NCBI GenBank assembly: GCA_964604155.1
Contig: CAZRXY010000112.1
Coordinates: forward strand, 1-40,856
Direction: 5' to 3'
DNA from: Stygibacter sp964604155
GTDB taxonomy: Bacteria; Cloacimonadota; Cloacimonadia; Cloacimonadales; TCS61
DNA length: 40,856 nt
Under the pieces are notes generated by a model. It worked only from the letters and a program-made list of their open reading frames with translations, ran no database searches and was not told where the DNA came from. How positions within the stretch are numbered: position 1 is the first letter of the stretch; each line of letters starts with the position of its first letter. This document shows positions 7,755-17,009 of this stretch, piece by piece. Made by a program: the position numbers and the translations under genes.

Positions 7755-9161
7755 ATGAAAAAAGATATCGGGCATCTTAGTTCATTCATCGATGAGCAGA
7801 AGATTTTGGGAAGTCTTAGTCGTGCTGAGCAGCCTTCAAATCGGGAAGTGATTTCCGTATTAAACAAGGCTGTCTTGAAAAAAGGTTTATCTTTAGATGA
7901 GACGGCAATTCTTCTCCAGGCAGGCAGAAGTATCAGCGAAGATATTTTCACGGCAGCACGTAAGATCAAGGAAGAGATATATGGTAACAGAATAGTACTT
8001 TTTGCTCCTTTGTATGTGGGTAATGACTGCATAAATGATTGCATTTATTGCGGTTTCAGGTCATCAAACAGAGATTGTCATCGCAAAACTCTCACGCGTG
8101 GTGAATTGATCGCAGAGACTCAAGCTCTCGAGAAGGAAGGTCATAAGCGTTTGATCATGGTTTATGGTGAACATCCGCGTTATTCGCCGCAATTCATTGC
8201 TGAAACCGTAGAAGTGGTATATTCCACTCAGGTTAATAATGGAATTATCAGACGTGTGAATATCAATGCTGCACCATTGGATGTGGAAGGCTACAGGACA
8301 GTTAAATCTGCCGGGATTGGCACGTATCAAATTTTCCAGGAAACCTATCACGCCTCAACATATCGCCGGCTTCATCTGCGGGGGCCTAAGAGTGATTTTC
8401 TCTGGAGACTCTATGGCTTGGACCGCGGATATGAAGGTGGCATCGATGACATGGGCATAGGGGCACTTTTAGGACTATATGACTGGAAGTTTGAAGTGAT
8501 GGCATTATTAGCCCACAGCTTTCACCTTGAGGAAAAATTTGGTGTAGGTCCTCATACAATTTCTTTCCCTCGCGTAGAACCTGCTAATGGCAGTGATTTT
8601 TCTTATGCACCTCCTTATGCAGTAAGTGATGATGATTTTAAAAAACTCGTGGCAATACTAAGATTAGCCGTGCCCTATACCGGTTTAATACTTACTGCTC
8701 GAGAATCAGAGAGAATTAGAAATGAAGTGATACCTTTGGGCGTTTCACAAATCGATGGTGGTTCTGCGATAGGAATAGGCGAATATTCCGCTAAGGATAA
8801 AACAGCCTTTAAAAAAAGCCAGTTTGTGCTTTCGGATAATCGCAGTTTAGAGAATATCATTTTTGAACTTGCCAAGAACGGCTATATCCCCTCCTTCTGC
8901 ACAGCGTGCTACCGGCTTGGCAGGACCGGGGAACATTTTATGGAGCTTTCCAAACCGGGGGATATCAAAATGTTTTGCCAGCCAAACGCTCTTCTGAGTT
9001 ATACTGAATATCTGCTGGATTATGGCAGCGAAGAAAGCAAAAAACTGGGGGCAGAGCTGGTTTCCCGTGAACTTTCATCCTTTCCCCAAAATGAATTGAG
9101 GGATGAACTTGTAAAGAAACTTTCTGAGCTTAAAAGCGGTATCAGGGACTTGTATTTTTAA
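7755..9161 (+). CDS. hydG: [FeFe]-hydrogenase maturase HydG (tyrosine lyase)
   Basis: The 468-residue radical SAM enzyme cleaves tyrosine to give the CO and CN ligands of the H-cluster. The radical SAM motif is CINDCIYC (C-x3-C-x2-C) near residue 95. The C-terminal auxiliary-cluster motif CTAC...MFC (C-x2-C-x22-C), which separates HydG from ThiH, lies near residue 390. ATG 7755 is chosen over an upstream in-frame ATG because AGGAAAT precedes it and the length then matches the family. It is the first of hydG-hydE-hydF. Confidence 0.95.
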   Translation: MKKDIGHLSSFIDEQKILGSLSRAEQPSNREVISVLNKAVLKKGLSLDETAILLQAGRSISEDIFTAARKIKEEIYGNRIVLFAPLYVGNDCINDCIYCGFRSSNRDCHRKTLTRGELIAETQALEKEGHKRLIMVYGEHPRYSPQFIAETVEVVYSTQVNNGIIRRVNINAAPLDVEGYRTVKSAGIGTYQIFQETYHASTYRRLHLRGPKSDFLWRLYGLDRGYEGGIDDMGIGALLGLYDWKFEVMALLAHSFHLEEKFGVGPHTISFPRVEPANGSDFSYAPPYAVSDDDFKKLVAILRLAVPYTGLILTARESERIRNEVIPLGVSQIDGGSAIGIGEYSAKDKTAFKKSQFVLSDNRSLENIIFELAKNGYIPSFCTACYRLGRTGEHFMELSKPGDIKMFCQPNALLSYTEYLLDYGSEESKKLGAELVSRELSSFPQNELRDELVKKLSELKSGIRDLYF

Positions 9162-9208
9162 TAAATATAAAAAACTATGAATACTCATTTATACTAATTT
9201 AGGATGAA

Positions 9209-10297
9209 TTGTTGAAAACTATAAATTACCGGAATTTACAAAATTCAGACCTATTGTATCTTCTGAATACAGAAGATCAAGGAGAGATAAACAATTTGTT
9301 TCAGGCAGCCTATGATGCAAAATTGCATCATACTGGAAAAAAGGTTTACTATCGGGGAATCATCGAATTCAGCAATATTTGCACCAAGGATTGCTATTAT
9401 TGCGGTATTAGAAAAAGCAATAAAAATCTGGTGCGATTCTCTATGGCTGAAGATGAAATTCTCCAAGCCGCCGAAATAGCCTGGAAAATGAATTATGGCT
9501 CTCTTGTCCTGCAATCCGGGGAAAGATCGGATGAAGAATTCGTTAATCTAATTGATCAGTTACTAAAAAAAATAAAAAAACTCAGTAATGCTGAATTGGG
9601 CATTACGCTCAGCCTGGGTGAGCAAACCGCAGAAACTTACCGCCGTTGGTTTTCCTCCGGTGCACACCGCTATCTGCTGCGCATAGAAAGCAGTGATGAG
9701 GTTCTTTACAAAAAATTGCATCCCGAAAGCCAAAAATTAGATATCCGACTTAATTGCCTCGATCTTTTGAAAGAAACCGGTTATCAGGTGGGAACAGGGG
9801 TTCTTATCGGCTTACCGGGTCAAACTGGGGAGATGCTGGCAAATGACCTTGTTTTCTTCAAAGAAAGGGATATCGATATGATTGGTATGGGACCTTATAT
9901 CCCTCATAAAGATACACCCATGGCGGCTATTTCTCAAGATTGGGACAAAAAACGTCAACTTGAGATCAGTTTGAAAATGATAGCTTTGGCGAGATTATTT
10001 CTCAAGGATGTAAATATAGCTTCCACAACAGCACTTCAGGCAATCCATCCCGAAGGCAGAGAATTAGGTTTACTGGCGGGGGCAAATATAATTATGCCCA
10101 ATATCACACACACAAAATATCGTGAAAAATACAGGCTTTATGACGGCAAGCCCAGCTTAGATGAAAATGCTGCAGAATGCAGAAATTGCCTGGAAACCCG
10201 GATTATAAATTTGAATGAAGAAATAGGGTATAACCAGTGGGGCGATTCGCTTCACTTTAAAAGGAGAACTCAGGATGCCAAAAACACCCCGCGGTGA
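9209..10297 (+). CDS. hydE: [FeFe]-hydrogenase maturase HydE
   Basis: The 362-residue radical SAM protein has the motif CTKDCYYC (C-x3-C-x2-C) near residue 60 and the HydE/BioB-type barrel (GVLIGLPGQT, GMGPYIPH). HydE acts with HydG and HydF to build the dithiomethylamine-bridged di-iron subcluster. The start is taken as TTG 9209, with AGGA 4 bases upstream; the only nearby ATG is out of frame. It overlaps hydF by 23 bases. Confidence 0.94.
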   Translation: MLKTINYRNLQNSDLLYLLNTEDQGEINNLFQAAYDAKLHHTGKKVYYRGIIEFSNICTKDCYYCGIRKSNKNLVRFSMAEDEILQAAEIAWKMNYGSLVLQSGERSDEEFVNLIDQLLKKIKKLSNAELGITLSLGEQTAETYRRWFSSGAHRYLLRIESSDEVLYKKLHPESQKLDIRLNCLDLLKETGYQVGTGVLIGLPGQTGEMLANDLVFFKERDIDMIGMGPYIPHKDTPMAAISQDWDKKRQLEISLKMIALARLFLKDVNIASTTALQAIHPEGRELGLLAGANIIMPNITHTKYREKYRLYDGKPSLDENAAECRNCLETRIINLNEEIGYNQWGDSLHFKRRTQDAKNTPR

Positions 10298-11498
10298 GAG
10301 AATAGTAATCACTCTCACAGGTCGTAGAAATGCAGGTAAATCATCTTTAATAAATGCTCTCGTTGAACAGGATATCGCTATTGTCTCACCGACTGCCGGT
10401 ACTACTACAGATCCGGTAGCAAAATCTTATGAATTATTGCCATTAGGACCTGTAACTATCTATGATACTGCAGGTTGCGACGATGTAGGGGAATTGGGTG
10501 AAAAGCGTAATTTGCGAACAGGTCGCGTTTTAAAGCGATCTCATATTGCCATCCTGGTGATTGGAGAAGATGGCATTCTATCACCCGATATCAGTCAGAT
10601 CCAGGAGATTAAGAGGCAAAATATTCCCTTTATAATGGTTTTTAATAAAACTGATCTAAAAATGCCAAAGAAAAAGGACATTTTTTATGCTGAGCAAAAC
10701 AATATTAATTTTTGCCAGGTCTCAGCACTTCAATTGAAAGGTATTGATGAATTAAGAAAGCAGCTAATGTCAATGGCTCCTGCCATCCATAAGGATAACA
10801 GACTTTTAATTGGTGATCTGATTCTTCCCAAAGATATAGTTTTTTTAATTGCTCCAATAGATCTTTCTGCTCCCAAAGGCAGATTGATCTTGCCTCAAGT
10901 TCAGGTTCTAAGAGAAATCTTAGATTGCAATGCTGTGGGCGTTATTGTAAAAGAGCATGAGATAAAAGCTGCCTTTAATCAATTCAATAGGTATCCTGAT
11001 CTGGTGATCACAGATTCCCAGGTGGTAAACACTGCTGCCGATCAAGTGCCTCCTGAAGTGAAATTCACTACTTTTTCTATTATTTTTGCCAGATATAAGG
11101 GCAATCTGGAAGTGTTGGTTAGAGGAGCAAATACAATCGATCAGTTAAATAGTGGAGATAAAGTGCTGATTGCCGAAACCTGCTCCCATAACGTACAGTG
11201 TGACGATATTGGCAGATATAAAATTCCGCACTGGCTTTCTGCCTATACCGGCAAAGATATAATCTTTCAATTTACCACCGGAAATGATTTCCCGGAAGAT
11301 ATCCAGCAATATAAATTAATTATCCATTGTGGCGGATGCATGATCAATAGGATTGAAATGATGAGGCGTATTAATGAAGCACGTGAAAAGGGTTTACCTA
11401 TAACGAATTATGGCGTTGCTATCAGTAAAATGCAGGGCTTATTGGAGCGCACCTTGAAGCCGTTTTCTGATATCCGAACAGAATCTCTCAAGCCATGA
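10275..11498 (+). CDS. hydF: [FeFe]-hydrogenase maturase HydF (GTPase scaffold)
   Basis: The 407-residue product has an N-terminal GTPase domain: P-loop GRRNAGKSS, switch TAGTTTD, DTAG and NKTD. The C-terminal [4Fe-4S] site is C-x-H (ETCSHN) followed by HCGGC about 50 residues later. HydF carries the di-iron precursor and delivers it to apo-HydA. The start follows AAGGAG 8 bases before the ATG. Its last 11 bases overlap the convergent fdhD, so transcripts from the two strands overlap. Confidence 0.95.
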   Translation: MPKTPRGERIVITLTGRRNAGKSSLINALVEQDIAIVSPTAGTTTDPVAKSYELLPLGPVTIYDTAGCDDVGELGEKRNLRTGRVLKRSHIAILVIGEDGILSPDISQIQEIKRQNIPFIMVFNKTDLKMPKKKDIFYAEQNNINFCQVSALQLKGIDELRKQLMSMAPAIHKDNRLLIGDLILPKDIVFLIAPIDLSAPKGRLILPQVQVLREILDCNAVGVIVKEHEIKAAFNQFNRYPDLVITDSQVVNTAADQVPPEVKFTTFSIIFARYKGNLEVLVRGANTIDQLNSGDKVLIAETCSHNVQCDDIGRYKIPHWLSAYTGKDIIFQFTTGNDFPEDIQQYKLIIHCGGCMINRIEMMRRINEAREKGLPITNYGVAISKMQGLLERTLKPFSDIRTESLKP

Positions 11499-12270
11499 TA
11501 AAGACATCCTCCTCAAATCCGGTATAGACATTGAACCTTTTTCCGCGTGTGAAACCTATAATAAAAACCTTATATTTCCAGCCCAGCCTGATAGCCTCAG
11601 AAGTAGCTGCAGATTGGGATACTATCACCGGGATACCAAGTCTCACGCATTTTTTTACTATTTCTGAAGATATTCTGCCACTGCAGATCAAATAGAAGTC
11701 CCGTAAATCCCTGCCATTTTTTATTGCCATGCCAGCTACCTTATCCACCGCATTATGCCTGCCGATATCATCCGCGGAAAAAACTATTTCGTTTTCGCAT
11801 ACCAGCCCGGCACTGTGCACTCCGCCGGTTTGGCTAAACAAAGAGGAATCCGTCTGGAATTGATGCATGATTCGCAATATGCTTTCTGCCTCAAGCTTTA
11901 TCTCTGGAAATTTATCTCTACTCCCGGATAGTGCAGAAGATAAAGACGAACCGCAACCGGAAGTTTTTTCACCAGTCAGAAAAAAACTCTCCAGCCGCTC
12001 CCCTGGAATATCCAGCTTAAAATTTATCTCTCGCTCCTGAATCGAATACTCGCAGTCCTCTAATTCCCTTTGTTTTTGCAGCAGCCCCTCAGAATAAAGA
12101 AAACCCAGAGCCAGTTCCGGCAGTTTTTCCGGCAGACACGCTATGGATACAAGACGCTGGTCATTGATACTGATCGTAAAGGATACTTCACGCACAACTA
12201 GATCACTAAGATATTCAAAACTCCCATTCCTGTATCTCTTAATCTCCTTCAAAATACTCAATTCTTCCAT
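11488..12270 (-). CDS. fdhD: Formate dehydrogenase sulfurtransferase/accessory protein FdhD
   Basis: The 260-residue FdhD-family protein transfers sulfur from a cysteine desulfurase to the Mo-bisMGD cofactor of formate dehydrogenase. Family motifs seen: GFLYSEGLL, TSGCGSS around the catalytic cysteine, GGVHSAGL, DDIGRHNAVDK and CSGRISSE. The E. coli protein has a C-x2-C pair; here only the first cysteine is present (SGCGSS), a variation I believe occurs in other anaerobes. The start at 12270 has GGAG 8 bases upstream; the frame is open further upstream but without a good site. It is the only gene of the locus on the minus strand and overlaps hydF tail to tail. Confidence 0.92.
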   Translation of the reverse strand: MEELSILKEIKRYRNGSFEYLSDLVVREVSFTISINDQRLVSIACLPEKLPELALGFLYSEGLLQKQRELEDCEYSIQEREINFKLDIPGERLESFFLTGEKTSGCGSSLSSALSGSRDKFPEIKLEAESILRIMHQFQTDSSLFSQTGGVHSAGLVCENEIVFSADDIGRHNAVDKVAGMAIKNGRDLRDFYLICSGRISSEIVKKCVRLGIPVIVSQSAATSEAIRLGWKYKVFIIGFTRGKRFNVYTGFEEDVFIMA

Positions 12271-12752
12271 ATTTACATCTCCTTCTACAGAACCATTCAT
12301 CAGCATTACCGGTTTTTTTGGCAATAAGAAATATCTAAAACCCGGCTTCACCTTGATTTTTTTAGTGCAGGACTCATAAATCATCCTGCAAGGGTGGAGG
12401 GATAATTTTGAATGTTGAATTTTGAGTTATGAATGAAGAAGGTGAGTAACCCCGTGCTTTTAACTCGGTGCAGCTTTTGTACTTATAATATTACTAATGA
12501 GCTATTCACCAGTTAGTTAGAAAACCGTGGGGATGCCAGGAACTATCTAAAAAAACTTCAAATTGATAAATTTCGCATCTAATTATACATTACTTCACTA
12601 TAATGTAATTTTTTGCTTGACCTGGTTCTCAAAATTTCAGATTTTGAGCGTGATATAGTGGAATGAAAAAGCAGGGTTCTACCTTGAATAAGACAATTCA
12701 GTTATTGTGCGATTGATCGTAAATGAAGATATAAAACAAACCAGGAGGATAA
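12271..12752. other. Intergenic region between fdhD and the hydrogenase operon
   Basis: This divergent intergenic region carries a family-2 repeat copy (about 12400-12470), a copy of the repeat seen at 45-110 and 19293-19345 (12494-12545), a TTGACC at 12617-12622, a perfect inverted repeat at 12628-12648 and a TATAGT at 12654-12659. No gene is supported in it; a 17-codon ORF at 12663 is too short to call. Confidence 0.55.
12628..12648. promoter_or_regulatory. Candidate operator upstream of the hydrogenase operon
   Basis: CTCAAAAT (12628-12635) and ATTTTGAG (12641-12648) form a perfect 8-bp inverted repeat with a 5-base spacer, lying between a TTGACC and a TATAGT. The dyad symmetry suggests binding by a dimeric regulator; the identity of any regulator is not apparent. 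It is not repeated upstream of the formate dehydrogenase operon. Confidence 0.4.
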
Positions 12753-13118
12753 ATGAAGACACTGGAGGAACTTAGAAGTATCCGGCAGAAAGCTCAGCAG
12801 GAGATGAAGCTGAGAGATGCGGATTATGGTTACAAGATAGTTGTAGGCATGGGTACTTCAGGGATAGCAATGGGAGCCAGAGAAGTGATGAAGGCAATCC
12901 TTGATGAGATCGCCAAACGGGGTATCCAAAATGTATTGGTCACTCAAACCGGCGAGAAAGGTCTATCTTCTATGGAACCTGTCGTAGACATAATTGAGCC
13001 CGGTAAACGTGTGGTTACATATGGCAATATGGATATCACAAAAGCAAGAAAAATGATCGCGGAGCACATAGTCAATGGAAGGATAATAAGTGACTATGTG
13101 GTATCCACAAGCACGTGA
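12753..13118 (+). CDS. hndB: HndB-like subunit lacking all cysteines (copy 2)
   Basis: The 121-residue paralogue of the product at 670-1035 has the same length and differs at roughly 23 positions by eye. It too has no cysteine: the ligand positions read GTS and GEKGLS. Preservation of the cysteine-free form in two copies points to a settled, non-redox role rather than decay. AGGAGG lies 4 bases before the ATG. It is the first gene of the [FeFe]-hydrogenase operon. Confidence 0.85.
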   Translation: MKTLEELRSIRQKAQQEMKLRDADYGYKIVVGMGTSGIAMGAREVMKAILDEIAKRGIQNVLVTQTGEKGLSSMEPVVDIIEPGKRVVTYGNMDITKARKMIAEHIVNGRIISDYVVSTST

Positions 13119-13134
13119 GAGACGGAGAATTATC

Positions 13135-13590
13135 ATGTATGAACAGATTTTAGAAAAATACTCTCCCGAAAAGGAGAATCTCCTTTATATCCTGCATGAG
13201 ATCCAGGATAATCATGCTCAGCATTATATTTCTGAAGAAGCCGTTCATAAAGTAGCAGAATATTTAAAAATAGAACCTGCTCATATCTTTGGAGTACTCA
13301 CCTTTTATACTATGTTCAGCACCGAACCGCGAGGCAGTAATATTATCCGGCTATGTGAATCTCCTCCTTGTTTCCATCGCGGAGCTGAGAATATCTTGAG
13401 ATACCTTGAAAAGAGTTTGCAGATATCTGCTGGTGAAACCACTACAGACGGCTTATTCACGCTGGAGCTGGCTGCCTGTCTTGGAGTTTGCGGCAATGCT
13501 CCCGTAATGATGATCAATGAAGATGTATATGGTGATTTAGGCGAAGCGAGAGTGGATGAAATCATAAAATCATATAAGGGGGCAAAATAA
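13135..13590 (+). CDS. hndA: NuoE-like [2Fe-2S] subunit (copy 2)
   Basis: The 151-residue NuoE/HydC-type protein has the ligands CESPPC and CLGVC. ATG 13135, with GGAG 7 bases upstream, aligns with the start of the paralogue at 1057; a longer in-frame extension back to 13090 overlaps the preceding gene and has no homologous counterpart. Its stop TAA overlaps the ATG of the next gene. It passes electrons between the diaphorase subunit and the hydrogenase. Confidence 0.92.
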   Translation: MYEQILEKYSPEKENLLYILHEIQDNHAQHYISEEAVHKVAEYLKIEPAHIFGVLTFYTMFSTEPRGSNIIRLCESPPCFHRGAENILRYLEKSLQISAGETTTDGLFTLELAACLGVCGNAPVMMINEDVYGDLGEARVDEIIKSYKGAK

Positions 13591-15176
13591 TGAAGTTTTA
13601 TCGCAGTCACATACTTATTGGTATCGATGATGCCTCTCTATCAGCGGGAGTGAAACATATAGAAGAATTATTGCGCAGTGAATTACAGAAAAATGATCTG
13701 GCAGATGAGATAAATGTCCTTGAAACAGGAACACTTGGTTTTTTTGGCACAGGGGTGAGTATATCCCTATACCCGGAGCAGATCACTTATGTGAATCTGC
13801 AGCCGGATGATATCAGCGAGATAGTAAATGAGCATTTTCTCAAAGGTCGTCCGGTAAAGCGTCTTATCCATAAATCTCTGCTGACAAAGCAGTATGATTA
13901 TAATTATAAGAACCGTATAGTACTGGCAAATTCCGGTTTGATCAATCCGGAGGACCTCAAAGACTACCTGGCGACGGGTGGATATGAAGCCTGGGAAAAG
14001 GCACTTCTTGAGATGAAGCCGGGCGCAGTAGTAGAAGAAGTAAAAAAATCCAATCTGAGAGGACGGGGTGGGGCTGGATTTCCCACAGGACTAAAGTGGT
14101 CTTTCACAGCAGATATTTCAGGTATTCAGAAGCTGTTTGTGATCAATGCAGATGAAGGAGAGCCGGGGACTTTTAAAGATAGATTAATAATGGAGGGTGA
14201 TCCTCACAAGCTATTAGAGGGATTAATGATCTCCTCTTATGCAGTGGGAGCTACAAAAGCCTATATTTATATCAGAGGAGAATACAAACTGTGTATCCAC
14301 AGGCTAAAAATTGCTATTAATGATGCCTATACACATGGAATTCTGGGTAAAAACATTTTCGGCAGTGGCTTTGATCTGGATATATACATCAAAATCGGAG
14401 CTGGGGCTTATGTCTGCGGGGAAGAAACTGCCTTGATCGAAAGTATGGAAGGGAATCGCGGCAATCCGCGTTCCAAGCCGCCTTTTCCTGGCATCGAAGG
14501 GGCTTGGAAATTGCCTACCGTTGTCAATAATGTGGAGACTATTGCCAATATACCTGCAATCATAGCAAATGGTGCAAATTGGTATAAGAATTACGGGCCT
14601 GAAGATTGTCCGGGGACTAAGGTATTCACGATCATGGGCGATGTCAATCTGCCTGGTTTATGTGAAGTAGATATGGGGACTACGCTAAGAAGTATCATTG
14701 CAGAATTTGCCGGCGGTATTTTAGATGGTCATAATTTTAAAGCCGCACTTGCAGGTGGGGCTGCTGGAGTTTTTATTCCTCAGAGTCTCCTTGATATTGA
14801 AATGGATTTCACCAGCCTGAAAGAATATGCAGCAGTATTAGGCTCCGGTGCAATTCTGGTTATGGATGAGCGCACCGATATTGTAGATATGCTTTATTCA
14901 ATAATCAGGTTTTTCCGTCATGAGAGTTGTGGTAAATGCACTCCGTGCTCAAACGGTAATGAGATGCTGTATAAATTGATCAGCAGGATAAGGAAAGGTG
15001 AAGGTTCCGAGGAAGATATCGAAAATTTAATCGTTATTGCAGATGCCATGTTCCATTCCTCTTTCTGCCCGTTGGGTCAAAGCCCTATCCTGCCTGTAAA
15101 GAGTGCTATCCAGCATTTCAGGGCTGATTTTTCTAATAAGATAAAAAAAATATTTCCGGAGGAAAAAAATGCTTAA
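13590..15176 (+). CDS. hndC: NuoF-like FMN/NAD(H)-binding diaphorase subunit (copy 2)
   Basis: The 528-residue paralogue of 1512-3071 has the same layout: a cysteine-free thioredoxin-like N-terminal domain, the NuoF core (GRGGAGFPTGLKW, NADEGEPGTFKDR) and a [4Fe-4S] site (CGKCTPC plus a later FC). The C-terminal bacterial-ferredoxin domain common in hydrogenase HydB/HndC is absent here too. It should be the NAD(H) site of the hydrogenase complex. It overlaps hydA by 8 bases, with GGAGG for hydA inside its 3' end. Confidence 0.93.
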   Translation: MKFYRSHILIGIDDASLSAGVKHIEELLRSELQKNDLADEINVLETGTLGFFGTGVSISLYPEQITYVNLQPDDISEIVNEHFLKGRPVKRLIHKSLLTKQYDYNYKNRIVLANSGLINPEDLKDYLATGGYEAWEKALLEMKPGAVVEEVKKSNLRGRGGAGFPTGLKWSFTADISGIQKLFVINADEGEPGTFKDRLIMEGDPHKLLEGLMISSYAVGATKAYIYIRGEYKLCIHRLKIAINDAYTHGILGKNIFGSGFDLDIYIKIGAGAYVCGEETALIESMEGNRGNPRSKPPFPGIEGAWKLPTVVNNVETIANIPAIIANGANWYKNYGPEDCPGTKVFTIMGDVNLPGLCEVDMGTTLRSIIAEFAGGILDGHNFKAALAGGAAGVFIPQSLLDIEMDFTSLKEYAAVLGSGAILVMDERTDIVDMLYSIIRFFRHESCGKCTPCSNGNEMLYKLISRIRKGEGSEEDIENLIVIADAMFHSSFCPLGQSPILPVKSAIQHFRADFSNKIKKIFPEEKNA

Positions 15177-16941
15177 GATGATAAACCTCTCTATTGATGG
15201 TACTGAGGTTCAAGTTCCGCAAGGAACCACCATCATCTCCGCTGCAAAAAAAGCTGGGAGAAATATACCAAGTCTATGCTACCATCCAGATATTCCACCA
15301 ACTGCAAGTTGTGGTATTTGCGTAGTAGAAATCGAGAATTCTCCCCTCAAGCGAGCCTGCTGCACCACTGTCTGGGAAGGTATGAATGTGACCACTAACA
15401 GCAAGAAATTACGCTCACTCAGAAAAACACTGATAGAATTGATGCTTAGTGACCACGATGTTGTGTGCCCTACTTGCGTGCAAAACAATAAATGTGAATT
15501 GCAGGACATAGCTTATCAATTCGGCATTGAAATGTCCGGGTTACCATCTTTATTAGTACAAAAACCCGTCGATTACAGCAGTCCCTCCATAATCAGAGAC
15601 CCGAACAAATGCATTAATTGCGAACGCTGCATATCTGTGTGTGCCGATACTCAAACCGTTTTTGCTCTCACTCTTGATGGACGTGGCTTTAATACCACCA
15701 TCACTACTTCTTTTAATAAAGGCATGGCAAACAGTCCCTGTGTAAATTGCGGTCAGTGCACCGTGTATTGTCCCGTGGGTGCTTTGCGAGAGCGCACCCA
15801 TACCGATGAAGTCTGGCAGGCACTACTTGATCCCGATAAGTATGTAGTTGTGCAGGAGGCACCGGCAGTTAGAGCCACACTTGGCGAAGAATTTGGTATG
15901 AACCCCGAGGAAGTAACAACGGGGAAAATGTATGCCGCTCTGCGTCGCTTAGGTTTTGATCGCGTATTCGATACCAATTTCACTGCCGATCTCACGATTA
16001 TGGAAGAGGGTATGGAATTGATAAATCGCGTGAAGAGCGGTGGTAAGTTGCCCGTTATAACATCCTGTTCTCCTGGCTGGATAAAATTTATGGAAACTTA
16101 TTTCCCCTGTGTTGCCGAAAATGTCTCTACTTGCAAATCTCCCCAGCAAATGTTTGGTGCTATGGTTAAAACATATTTTGCCCAGAAAGAGAATATTGAT
16201 CCTGCAAAAATCGTCAGCGTATCCGTAATGCCCTGCACTGCCAAAAAGTTCGAAGCTCAAAGACCTGAAATGCATGACAGTGGATATCAGGATGTGGATT
16301 ATGTGATCACGACCCGTGAACTGATCAGGATGATCCAGGAGGCACGGCTTGATTTTAAAAATCTGCCGGAGGAAAAAGCTGATGATCTTATGGGCGAATA
16401 TACTGGAGCTGCCACTATCTTTGGTGCAACTGGTGGAGTGATGGAGGCTGCTGTGAGAACCGCCTACTTTGTCCTCGCCGGTCAAGAAATGGAAAATATG
16501 AATCTTGCTCCAGTCCGGGGAATGAATGGCATCAAAGAGGCAGAACTTACAATTCCTCTCAAAGATGGCGGTGAATTACCCCTGAAGGTGGCTGTCGCTC
16601 ACGGTTTGGGAAATGCTCGTAAACTAATGGAACGGCTTGTTAATGGAGAAGAATTCCACTTCATTGAAATAATGGCATGTCCGGGCGGCTGCGTGGGAGG
16701 CGGCGGTCAACCATTTGGCAGCAGTATTGCAGATAGAGCCAGACGCGGTTTGAGTCTCTATAAAGAAGATGAAAATGCTCAAAAACGTACTTCTCACTCG
16801 AATTCTGAAGTTATGAAAGCCTATGCAGATTTCCTGATAGAACCAAATTCTCCAAAAGCTCATAAACTTCTGCACACAAACTATTTTGAACGCAGCTTAG
16901 CTACCGGTGACTGCCTGAAAGCTGTTACACATAAGCACTAA
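15169..16941 (+). CDS. hydA: [FeFe]-hydrogenase catalytic subunit (group A, NAD-linked type)
   Basis: The 590-residue product has an N-terminal [2Fe-2S] domain (first about 80 residues), a His/Cys [4Fe-4S] site (CPTCVQNNKCELQ), two [4Fe-4S] ferredoxin motifs (CINCERCISVC, CVNCGQCTVYC) and the H-cluster domain with all three signatures: TSCSPGW, MPCTAKKFE and MACPGGCVGGGGQP. A small-subunit-like tail follows. It reduces protons or oxidises H2 with electrons from the NuoE/NuoF-like proteins upstream, as in HndABCD/HydABC complexes. Its N-terminal half is organised like that of fdhA, which explains how the same diaphorase cassette can serve both. GGAGG lies 6 bases before the ATG. Confidence 0.96.
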   Translation: MLKMINLSIDGTEVQVPQGTTIISAAKKAGRNIPSLCYHPDIPPTASCGICVVEIENSPLKRACCTTVWEGMNVTTNSKKLRSLRKTLIELMLSDHDVVCPTCVQNNKCELQDIAYQFGIEMSGLPSLLVQKPVDYSSPSIIRDPNKCINCERCISVCADTQTVFALTLDGRGFNTTITTSFNKGMANSPCVNCGQCTVYCPVGALRERTHTDEVWQALLDPDKYVVVQEAPAVRATLGEEFGMNPEEVTTGKMYAALRRLGFDRVFDTNFTADLTIMEEGMELINRVKSGGKLPVITSCSPGWIKFMETYFPCVAENVSTCKSPQQMFGAMVKTYFAQKENIDPAKIVSVSVMPCTAKKFEAQRPEMHDSGYQDVDYVITTRELIRMIQEARLDFKNLPEEKADDLMGEYTGAATIFGATGGVMEAAVRTAYFVLAGQEMENMNLAPVRGMNGIKEAELTIPLKDGGELPLKVAVAHGLGNARKLMERLVNGEEFHFIEIMACPGGCVGGGGQPFGSSIADRARRGLSLYKEDENAQKRTSHSNSEVMKAYADFLIEPNSPKAHKLLHTNYFERSLATGDCLKAVTHKH

Positions 16942-16957
16942 GCTATTAATATAATAG

Positions 16958-16990
16958 AGCCGGTATCTCACAAGGTACCGGCTTTATAAA
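16958..16990. terminator. Terminator between convergent hydA and the cyclophilin gene
   Basis: AGCCGGTA (16958-16965) pairs with TACCGGCT (16976-16983). It sits between two convergent genes and probably serves hydA; the T run is short (TTTAT). Confidence 0.65.
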
Positions 16991-17009
16991 TATAATTCTT
17001 CATCTTATC

